IMG/VR virus record: IMGVR_UViG_3300033148_004385
Coordinates: 1 to 64,000 of that record
Direction: 5' to 3' (one strand)
Source of the DNA: a virus
DNA length: 64,000 nucleotides
In this document: positions 57,388 to 64,000 of the stretch, piece after piece
How the letters are laid out: the number at the start of each line of letters is the position of its first letter
Position numbering within the stretch: position 1 is the first letter of the stretch
The notes under the pieces: model-generated
The model's database searches: none
What the model was told of the DNA's origin: nothing
The model's input: only the letters and a program-made list of their open reading frames with translations
Translations under genes and position numbers: made by a program

Positions 57388-58031
57388 AAAGTTATATCAT
57401 CAATCAAAAATCTATTTAATAATATAGATATATCATCATATATAGAAAGAATGTCATTAGAATCTTTTTTAACATCTACTGCTACAAGATTTAATGTTCT
57501 ATTATTAAATAATCTCTTTATGTCATCACCAAAAGCCTGGTAGCTAATAACTACATTTTTATCATTATTTAAATCTAAATAAGAGAATTCTTTAAACTCT
57601 AAACCAAAAGAATTTTCTAATTTCACCTCTATTTCTTTCTTTTCTTTTTGTGATTTACTGCTTCCATGTTTATCAATTAATTCACTAATTACATCAAATT
57701 TATAATAAAATGTTCTGTGTATTGATATAGGAAATACACCTTTCATAAAAAAGAATAAATATACAATCCTTTGTTGTCCATTAATAATATTATATCTATA
57801 ATCATTTATATTATAATACATATAAATGCTTGGGATTGGTATATTTTTTAGTAATGATACAACCAAATAGATTACAATTTTCTCTTCCCATACATATTTT
57901 TTTTGATGTTTTGGTATAAAATATGTACCTGAAGACATTCTGTCTATGATTGTATCAATTGGTGTCTTTGAGTCACTATATCCAATATCAGCATTCATTA
58001 AATCACCTATATTAACACTTTTATTTTTCAT
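57384..58031 (-). CDS. Standalone DUF262 domain protein
   Basis: A 215-aa protein. The DUF262 signature IPKHQKKYVWEE at 39-50 and SLLKNIPIPSIYMYY near 59-73 leads to INGQQRIVYLFF at 83-94, the NGQQR ParB/Srx-like nucleotide-binding core. DUF262 is the N-terminal domain of GmrS-type and related anti-phage nucleases, where it hydrolyses NTP. Those proteins are about 500-700 aa with a nuclease part (DUF1524 or others), but here nothing follows the N-terminal domain. It could be a regulator, decoy or inhibitor of host DUF262 nucleases, or a relic. Confidence 0.8.
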   Translation of the reverse strand: MKNKSVNIGDLMNADIGYSDSKTPIDTIIDRMSSGTYFIPKHQKKYVWEEKIVIYLVVSLLKNIPIPSIYMYYNINDYRYNIINGQQRIVYLFFFMKGVFPISIHRTFYYKFDVISELIDKHGSSKSQKEKKEIEVKLENSFGLEFKEFSYLDLNNDKNVVISYQAFGDDIKRLFNNRTLNLVAVDVKKDSNDILSIYDDISILLNRFLIDDITL

Positions 58032-58101
58032 TTTTTTTACCTCATGACATTGAAATCAACTATTTTAATTCATTGGGTTTTTGTGTTTATTTTACCGTTA
58101 T

Positions 58102-58467
58102 CTAACCACCACATTTAAAACCATTTTTATAATCTATTTCACTTTTTTTATTGCCATTTTTATACCATTTAGTTTCCTTACCATTTAATTCACCATTTAA
58201 ATAAAATCTCTCAAATACTTTACACCCATTATCATAATACAATATTTCTTTCCCATGTTTTTCACCATTTTTATAATCCACACTTTTTTGTTTATTCCCA
58301 GTATAACCCCATAATATACAAATACCATGTTTTATGCCACTTTCGTATTCTATTTCATGATGTTTATTACCCTTATCATATAAATCAATGAATTTACCAG
58401 TAAAAGGTTCTTGTTTTAATTCATATGCTAAACCGTTGTGTTCGCCTATTTTATCAGTTGTTGTCAT
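58102..58467 (-). CDS. MORN_2/YwqK repeat protein, 121 aa (shortest)
   Basis: N-cap NGLAYELKQEPFTGKF near 11-26, then IDLYDKGNK and about four repeats, ending FKCGG. Own early promoter and hairpin at 58487-58535. It is the smallest intact capped member, which marks the minimal unit of the family. Confidence 0.87.
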   Translation of the reverse strand: MTTTDKIGEHNGLAYELKQEPFTGKFIDLYDKGNKHHEIEYESGIKHGICILWGYTGNKQKSVDYKNGEKHGKEILYYDNGCKVFERFYLNGELNGKETKWYKNGNKKSEIDYKNGFKCGG

Positions 58468-58486
58468 AATATGCTCCTATAAAAAC

Positions 58487-58535
58487 AACAAAATCATTGT
58501 TATAATACTATATCATTTGTTTATTATTTTGTCAA
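58487..58535 (-). promoter_or_regulatory. Early promoter and 5'-terminal hairpin
   Basis: Minus strand TTGACA (58530-58535) and TATAGT (58507-58512), spacer 17. AACAA (58497-58501) pairs with TTGTT (58487-58491) around a 5-base loop at the predicted start. Confidence 0.78.
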
Positions 58536-58572
58536 TTTGAAAGATTATTTTACTGAAGATGTCTTTTTATAT

Positions 58573-58938
58573 TCATTTTTTACACAAAACATTTTTTAAT
58601 GTTTTAATGACAGACTCTTTAACTATATCAATGTTATCAACCATAGTTTTTGTCTTTGGGTTTTCAGAAATAAGACCAATGCTACCATCATTATAATATT
58701 CTAAATAAACAATTTTATATGTATTGCGAAAGACTAAACAAACCCCTTCATCAGCAGAAGTAGTAACACGAAACGGTATTAATTTATTAGAAACAAATTC
58801 AGGTATCATTTTTCTTAAACCATCTAAAATTTCTTTAGATGGTTTTTCACCCATTTCTTCATGTGGGTAATTACCACCAGATAACCAATTTTCTAAATCA
58901 TCAATTTTTTTTAATAATATTTCATTAAAATCAATCAT
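58573..58938 (-). CDS. Unknown protein inside the array
   Basis: A 121-aa protein starting at ATG 58938, which overlaps the previous gene's end. It is not a repeat protein: helical N-terminus with GGNYPHEEMGEKPS near 21-34, then TTSADEGVCLVF and VYLEYYNDGSIGLI, a strand pattern like small bacterial proteins that pair with toxin or defence genes. No known domain can be assigned. Confidence 0.72.
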   Translation of the reverse strand: MIDFNEILLKKIDDLENWLSGGNYPHEEMGEKPSKEILDGLRKMIPEFVSNKLIPFRVTTSADEGVCLVFRNTYKIVYLEYYNDGSIGLISENPKTKTMVDNIDIVKESVIKTLKNVLCKK

Positions 58939-60058
58939 CACCAATTATTTCCCCATTTTTATATTCTTTTTTATATTCTACTTCCCCATATCTCCAAGTA
59001 CTTTGAATACCATCTTTTCTATCATTCACATAATCTACTTCGGATTCTTTTTTACCATCTTCATACCAAGTTTCAAATTTACCATGTTTATCACCATTTT
59101 TATAATTTAATTCACATTCTTTATTACCATTTTCATACCATTCTGTATATTTACCATCCAAACAACCTTTCACATAGTTTCGTTCATATTTTTTATTACC
59201 ATTTCTATGCCACACAGTATATTTACCTTCGTATCCATCGTGACCACGAAAACCCTTACACTCAATTTTACCATTTAAATAATACCAACTTAAAGAACCA
59301 AATCTTTTACCAAAATTATAATTTACTTCAGATTCTTTTTCACCATTATCATACCACTTTGTTTGTTTACCATCCTTATCACCATCTTTATAATTATATT
59401 CTAACTCTTTTTTACCATTACTATACCAAATTATTGTTGTACCATGTTCTTTTCCATTCACATAATTCCCATCACGTCTTTTATTTCCATTTCCCCACCA
59501 TTCAATATATTTCCCATTTTCTTTACCATTTTTATAATGTATTTCATATTCTTTACGACCACTATCATACCATTTTATTTCTAAGCCATGTATTAAACCA
59601 TCTTTATGGTAAAGTTCATTTTTTATGTGTCCACTCTCATACCACCATGTTTCTTTACCATTTAATTCACCATCAATATAATTTTTTTCTACGTTTTTTT
59701 TACCATTTTCATACCAATAAATTTCTTTACCGTGTTTCATTCCATTCTTAAAATTAAGTTCAACCATTTTTTGACCACGACCATAATATTGTGTATATTT
59801 ACCATGTTTCAAACCATCCTTGTAATATACCTCCATTTTTATTACATCACCAGGATATTCATGATATTCAATAAGTACACCAGTAAATGGTTTGGGTTCT
59901 AAACTATACATTATATCATCAATTTGAATTGGTTTTTTTTTAGTTTTATATTCGTTAATGTGTATAATATTATTGCATCCATTTTTTTTATATTCATTTG
60001 TTGGTGTTATTGCATGTGTTAAACCATTAATTTCTATAATTTTATTTGTAATTTTCAT
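58931..60058 (-). CDS. MORN_2/YwqK repeat protein, 375 aa, duplicated N-terminal region
   Basis: It begins with an extra 40-residue part (INGLTHAITPTNEYKKNG then HINEYKTKKKP), followed by the canonical cap DDIMYSLEPKPFTGVL near 47-62 and about twelve repeats with one Cys/Gly-rich drifted unit (KGFRGHDGYEGK). The two-part start (INGLTHAITP, then the true cap) suggests a fusion of two cap-type starts. Confidence 0.88.
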   Translation of the reverse strand: MKITNKIIEINGLTHAITPTNEYKKNGCNNIIHINEYKTKKKPIQIDDIMYSLEPKPFTGVLIEYHEYPGDVIKMEVYYKDGLKHGKYTQYYGRGQKMVELNFKNGMKHGKEIYWYENGKKNVEKNYIDGELNGKETWWYESGHIKNELYHKDGLIHGLEIKWYDSGRKEYEIHYKNGKENGKYIEWWGNGNKRRDGNYVNGKEHGTTIIWYSNGKKELEYNYKDGDKDGKQTKWYDNGEKESEVNYNFGKRFGSLSWYYLNGKIECKGFRGHDGYEGKYTVWHRNGNKKYERNYVKGCLDGKYTEWYENGNKECELNYKNGDKHGKFETWYEDGKKESEVDYVNDRKDGIQSTWRYGEVEYKKEYKNGEIIGDD

Positions 60059-60068
60059 AGTCTCTACC

Positions 60069-60974
60069 CTATTTTATATAGCCATATTCATATGTTCCTT
60101 TCTCACAAATAGAACCATCTTGATTATAAATTGTATATTCTCCGTTTTCTAAACCTTTTTCATAATACCGTTCATTTTTTTTATCACCATTTTCATACCA
60201 TTTTGTTTGTTTACCATGTTTATTTCCATCTACATAATCTACTTCACTTTTTTTATTTCCGTTTTCATCCCAAATACTCTCTAAACCATTTGATTTGCCA
60301 TCAACAAAATTTCTTTCCCAATGTTTTACACCATTTTCATGCCACCTCTTTTCTTTACCGTTTAATTTACCATTTTCGTAAACCTCTTCACTCATTTTCT
60401 TTTTAAGCGAATACGAAAACCAAACAATCTTTTTCCCGTGTCTCTGACCATTTTTATAATTAGTTGTTATATGTTGTGTACCATCAGGTGAAACATCAAT
60501 CATAATACCATGTATTTGACCATTTTCATAGTTTATTACAGTACTTTCGCCACCACTTGGGTAATAAGAAATGCTCTTACCATGTTCTTTCCCATCTACA
60601 TAATCTATATCATGGCTTTTACTTCCATTTTTCCACCATAAAATATGTTTACCATTTAATACACCATTATCAAAATCACTTTCAGATTGTTTATTACCAT
60701 TTTCATACCATTTAGTTTGTTTACCATTTTCTTTACCATTTGTATAATTTAATTCAATTTTCTTTTGTCCATTTTTATGCCATTCTGTGTGTTTGCCATT
60801 TAAAACACCATCTTTATAATTAGTATTATATTTCATAGAACCATCTTTACGGTATTCAATTTCAACCCCATCTAACACACCATCTTTATAATTACTTCGT
60901 TTTTTTACATTACCATTTTTTTTATATGTTTCTATTAATTCACCATTTACTGGAACACCATTTAATTTAATCAT
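60069..60974 (-). CDS. MORN_2/YwqK repeat protein, 301 aa
   Basis: ATG 60974 with a TAATG overlap to the previous gene. A reduced cap (LNGVPVNGELIETYKKNGN) precedes about twelve repeats, with one insertion that changes register (PSGGESTVINYENG region). It ends KGTYEYGYIK. Confidence 0.86.
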   Translation of the reverse strand: MIKLNGVPVNGELIETYKKNGNVKKRSNYKDGVLDGVEIEYRKDGSMKYNTNYKDGVLNGKHTEWHKNGQKKIELNYTNGKENGKQTKWYENGNKQSESDFDNGVLNGKHILWWKNGSKSHDIDYVDGKEHGKSISYYPSGGESTVINYENGQIHGIMIDVSPDGTQHITTNYKNGQRHGKKIVWFSYSLKKKMSEEVYENGKLNGKEKRWHENGVKHWERNFVDGKSNGLESIWDENGNKKSEVDYVDGNKHGKQTKWYENGDKKNERYYEKGLENGEYTIYNQDGSICEKGTYEYGYIK

Positions 60975-61843
60975 TATTTTACCCACCACTTTATATCGCC
61001 ATCTCTTTTACCATCTTTATAATTTTCTTCACAAGCTTTTTTTCCACTATCATGCCACCAAATTTCTTTACCATTTTTTTTACCATCTTTATGATTTGTA
61101 TTTGATTCGATTTTACCATTAGGATGCCAAGTAAAACCGAAACCCTGCATATCACCATCTTCATATTCTGATTCTAATTGCTTATTACCATTAGGATAAA
61201 ACCTAGTAAATGTACCATGTAATTGACCGTTTTTATACATCTTATAGCTTTTTTTCTCACCACCCTGATACCAAGACATAGAAACACCATCTTGTACACC
61301 ATCCTTAACATTTATTTCCATTGATTTAATACCATTTTCATACCAGATAGTTTCTTTACCATTTATTTTATTATCTATATAAGTTAATTCCCTTTCTTTA
61401 TTTCCATTTTCATGATATTTAATTTGTTTTCCATGCAGAATGTGACATTTTTTATAATTATATTCACTTTGGATATTGCCATTTTCATACCAGATTGTTT
61501 CTAATCCATCCATAACATCATTTAGATAATTTGTTTCCTTTCTTTTTTTACCATTACTATACCATATTGTATATAACCCATTTTTTTTACCATTCTCATA
61601 ACTTACTTCTATCCATTTCTTTCCATTTTCATTCCACCATGTTTCTTTACCATGTTCTTTCCCATCTTTGTAATCAACTACATTGTATATCTCACCTTCA
61701 TCATTATAATTGGTAATTTTCCCATGTAGCTTTCCATCCTTAATAAAACCTTTAATTTTATTATTTTTAATTTCACCTGTATAGGGTTTAATCATAACTT
61801 GACGATAAACCCCACCAACAAAACACACTTTCATTTCATCCAT
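60974..61843 (-). CDS. MORN_2/YwqK repeat protein, 289 aa
   Basis: Cap GGVYRQVMIKPYTGEI near 10-25, then about eleven repeats. One lies across an insertion KKCHILHGKQ. It has a ggggtaaaat ribosome site. The last repeats GKEIWWHDSGKKACEENYKDGKRDG lead to a short WWVK tail. Confidence 0.88.
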   Translation of the reverse strand: MDEMKVCFVGGVYRQVMIKPYTGEIKNNKIKGFIKDGKLHGKITNYNDEGEIYNVVDYKDGKEHGKETWWNENGKKWIEVSYENGKKNGLYTIWYSNGKKRKETNYLNDVMDGLETIWYENGNIQSEYNYKKCHILHGKQIKYHENGNKERELTYIDNKINGKETIWYENGIKSMEINVKDGVQDGVSMSWYQGGEKKSYKMYKNGQLHGTFTRFYPNGNKQLESEYEDGDMQGFGFTWHPNGKIESNTNHKDGKKNGKEIWWHDSGKKACEENYKDGKRDGDIKWWVK

Positions 61844-61846
61844 ATT

Positions 61847-62299
61847 TTACCCCTGTTTTAATATTAATATAAAAAAATTATTTTCTTTTAGGAATTCAGA
61901 ATATTCACTCAAATTATAAATACCATTTCTATAACGCATTTCATTAAGTAATTCTTTATTAGCTAAATAATTGTTATATGCATCATTCAAATACGTTTTA
62001 AAATCATCCAAAATCCCTACCTCATTGTGACCAAAAACTACTAAATCATAACCATCAATCTCACCAAACAATTCACCAGTTTCATACCCTGATATTTTAA
62101 GTTCTAATTTATTTTTTAATTTTATATTAGAAATTGAGTCTATATATAATATTGTTTCTTGTGGTTTGGCAAGACAACCCCTAGAATTTAAATTCGCTTC
62201 CATTGCTAAAATTAATTTATGAATAGAATAAAAAACAACTGCTAATGGTAATGATAATAAACCCCAAACCACAAGGCTTTCCAATTGAGATTGAGTCAT
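61847..62299 (-). CDS. Membrane-anchored unknown protein
   Basis: A 150-aa non-repeat protein. One N-terminal membrane segment (residues 8-32, SLVVWGLLSLPLAVVFYSIH) then a soluble domain with ETGELFGEIDGYDLVVFGHNE. It starts as ATGA overlap with the frameshifted repeat gene, so it belongs to the same transcript. Function unknown. Confidence 0.7.
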   Translation of the reverse strand: MTQSQLESLVVWGLLSLPLAVVFYSIHKLILAMEANLNSRGCLAKPQETILYIDSISNIKLKNKLELKISGYETGELFGEIDGYDLVVFGHNEVGILDDFKTYLNDAYNNYLANKELLNEMRYRNGIYNLSEYSEFLKENNFFILILKQG

Positions 62300-63073
62300 A
62301 TTTTTTCACCCTTAATATATTCACTAATATTTTTTATTTCACCATTTTCATGCCATTCTGTATATTTACCATGAAGTATACACTTCTTAAAATTCCGTTC
62401 AAATCTTTTATTTCCATTCTCATACCAAGCAATTTGAATACCATCTTCTACATCATTCACATAATTTGTTTCAGATTGTTTATTTCCATTCTTATACCAA
62501 TAAGTATGAACACCATACCTATTACCATTTTCATACTGCAATTCACATTTTATCTTGCCATCATAATACCATCTTATTTCTTTACCATTTTTTTTACCAG
62601 CTTCATAGTTTATTTCATTTTCTTTATTTCCATTCTCATACCAAAGAAAAGATTTCCCAATCGGCTTGGCGTTTTCGTAAATTGATTCAAAACTTTTCTT
62701 ACCATTTTCATGCCATTCAGAGTGTTTACCATGTCTTTTACCATGCTTATAAAATATTTCAGTTTGTTTATTGCCATTATGATACCACCAAGTTTGTATA
62801 CCATGGCTTTCCCCATTCTCGTTATTTAATTCATATAGTTTACTACCATATTCGTTCCATTCAATTTCAACCCCATGTAGTAACCCATCTTTATAAGTTT
62901 CTTCTGATGCTTTATCACCATTTTTATGCCAAAAAAACTCTTTACCATCTTTTTTTCCATCTTTATAGTTTATTTCCCATTCTTTTCTCCCATTCTTATT
63001 GTAATAAACCTCTTTACCATTTTTTTTTTTCGGCTAAATAACCACCTTCTGGTATTAAATTGTTTTTACACAT
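62296..63073 (-). pseudogene. MORN_2/YwqK repeat gene with an A11 homopolymer frameshift
   Basis: ATG 63073 with aaaggagaaat opens MCKNNLIPEGGYLAE and reads into an 11-A run (63020-63030 on the minus strand); the frame then gives Lys-Lys-Lys-Trp-stop. The next frame is open from just after a TAG to 62296 and carries about ten repeats (KNGKEVYYNKNGRKEW onward) without any ATG near its start. Removing one A (or adding two) joins them exactly. So the gene is either phase-variable, recently broken, or a homopolymer sequencing error. Its promoter is at 63097-63150. Confidence 0.82.
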
Positions 63074-63096
63074 AGATTTCTCCTTTGAAAATAAAT

Positions 63097-63150
63097 AATT
63101 GCATAATTACAACCACAATTTATTATATATTTTATTTCATATTTTGTCAA
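63097..63150 (-). promoter_or_regulatory. Early promoter of the frameshifted repeat gene
   Basis: Minus strand TTGACA (63145-63150) and TATAAT (63122-63127), spacer 17: a full consensus. The leader contains AATTG/CAATT or TAATT/AATTA pairings (63096-63120); several alternatives are similarly weak. Confidence 0.85.
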
Positions 63151-63188
63151 TTACTTTTATGATTTCATTTATTAAGAGAAAAGAAATA

Positions 63189-63983
63189 TTAAATATCCAT
63201 TTCCATAGCAATTTCAGCACTTCCCACATTAACTTTTTTTAAATGTTTATTTATTATAACCTTACGCTCATGTGTATATTTTGCAATTTGAAGACCATGT
63301 TTTTTTCCATTTTTGTAATTACAGGTGGTTTTCAATTTTTCAAATAATGACATACCATCATCGGGTATAAAATCGTAAATTTCTACCTTAAATCTGTGAA
63401 CACCAGTAACCCATTTGGTATAGAGACCCTCTATTAATCCATTATTATAAAAACATTCAATATCAAGTTCCTTATATCTATCATGCTTTTTGTATTCACC
63501 ATGTAATAGCCCCTGTTTATATGTTGTCTTAACATCTATTCTTCCGTTTTCATGCCAAGATTTATATTCACCATGTCTTTTCCCATTTTCATATCTGACA
63601 TCTGATTTCTTTTGTCCACTCACATACCAAAAGAAAGATTTTCCATGTGGTTTATTATTTTTAAATTCCTGAATGGATTTTAACTTATCATTTTCATAAC
63701 GTAATATTGACACCCCATCTTTTTTATTGTTTTTATATTCAATATTTGAAATCATTACATTATTGTCATCCCATTCAATTTGTTTACCATGTAATTTCCC
63801 ATATTTGAACATTTTCTCTGTTTTTAATAGCCCATTTTTACAATATTTCTCTTGCCGTCCATGTAATTTATTATTTTTAAAATTTTGAATTAAATTTCTT
63901 TCACCATTTTTGAAATTCCTAATAATCCTTATACCACCATCTTCATGATATAATTCATCGAAAAAAATGTTTTCTTCAATCAT
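63189..63983 (-). CDS. MORN_2/YwqK repeat protein, 264 aa
   Basis: The first member at the right edge of the window, starting MIEENIFFDELYHEDGGIR without the usual cap, behind tggggcaaac. About nine repeats; a long drifted insert near residues 170-215 (DRYKELDIECFYNNGLIEG and VTGVHRFKVEIYDF). It ends NVGSAEIAMEMDI, unlike other members. Upstream sequence is cut off by the window end. Confidence 0.85.
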   Translation of the reverse strand: MIEENIFFDELYHEDGGIRIIRNFKNGERNLIQNFKNNKLHGRQEKYCKNGLLKTEKMFKYGKLHGKQIEWDDNNVMISNIEYKNNKKDGVSILRYENDKLKSIQEFKNNKPHGKSFFWYVSGQKKSDVRYENGKRHGEYKSWHENGRIDVKTTYKQGLLHGEYKKHDRYKELDIECFYNNGLIEGLYTKWVTGVHRFKVEIYDFIPDDGMSLFEKLKTTCNYKNGKKHGLQIAKYTHERKVIINKHLKKVNVGSAEIAMEMDI

Positions 63984-64000
63984 GTTTGCCCCACTAATTT

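Noticed and set aside
59359-63041. Long open frames on the plus strand across the repeat genes, rich in His, Tyr and Phe.
   Set aside because: They are antisense shadows of the repeat genes: they follow the same period, lack ribosome sites and have improbable composition.
46622-63983. CRISPR-like or non-coding repeat array, because of the dense recurring short motifs such as ttaccatttttataat.
   Set aside because: The repeats are coding (about 70 bases, 23-24 residues) with good start codons and ribosome sites, variable in sequence, and without spacer structure.
46622-63983. Complete YwqJK toxin-antitoxin module.
   Set aside because: No YwqJ-like deaminase or other toxin with recognisable catalytic residues is present; only the YwqK-type part is seen.

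Overview
This window is part of a strongly A+T-rich genome of a T4-like contractile-tailed phage (Caudoviricetes, myovirus). The evidence is a set of recognisable T4-type products: clamp loader (gp44), ssDNA-binding protein (gp32), sliding clamp (gp45), DnaG/gp61-type primase, baseplate wedge proteins (gp6, gp25, gp53), hub (gp27), tail-tube fold protein (gp19/gp54), head-completion nuclease (gp4) and prohead protease (gp21). T4-type late promoters (TATAAATA and close variants) precede structural genes, while early/accessory genes use sigma70-like promoters (TTGACA-N16/17-TATAAT). The host cannot be fixed from the sequence. A signal-peptide-bearing transglycosylase and clear -35 boxes fit a low-GC Gram-negative host with ordinary sigma70 promoters.

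Layout. 0-4.2 kb: replication genes (clamp loader, SSB, clamp, DHH phosphoesterase). 4.2-7.3 kb: small unknowns, a consensus early promoter and the primase. 7.3-12.8 kb: late block with gp6, a tail-protein-I-like gene and a fibre with an Mtd-type N-terminus. 12.8-15.3 kb: early genes including thyX and small membrane proteins. 15.3-24.2 kb: main late block (gp4, two T4-baseplate/gp26-51-like zinc proteins, a methyltransferase, a coiled-coil protein, gp25, an amidase, tail-tube fold protein, gp27, gp53). 24.2-26.2 kb: a tnpB element with a mini HTH ORF, a right-end hairpin and a tiny zinc-ribbon gene. 26.3-28.6 kb: an early operon behind a structured leader, including an XTP/dITP pyrophosphatase. 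28.6-37.6 kb: leftward late operon with the prohead protease and an adenine methyltransferase, two large tail fibre/spike genes, a broken gene and a transglycosylase. 37.7-45.4 kb: BspA-type repeat protein, radical SAM protein, DUF4942-type methyltransferase, HAD phosphatase and unknowns. 45.4-64 kb: a leftward region with a guanylate-kinase-like gene and a SLOG-like gene, followed by an array of about 20 paralogous MORN_2/YwqK repeat genes, interrupted only by a BspA-type repeat gene, a standalone DUF262 gene and two small unknown genes.

How it fits together. The replication and structural parts are ordinary T4-like machinery. The unusual part is the right-hand 17 kb. It is driven from sigma70-like promoters, carries no recognisable structural gene, and is made almost entirely of one expanding repeat family with a conserved N-terminal cap and signs of recent duplication and decay. 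Its position beside DUF262, SLOG, methyltransferase and nucleotide-kinase genes suggests a host-takeover or counter-defence locus; that is inference. A second pattern is regulatory: most early transcripts appear to start at, or within a few bases of, a small stem-loop, and four share a nearly identical leader sequence.
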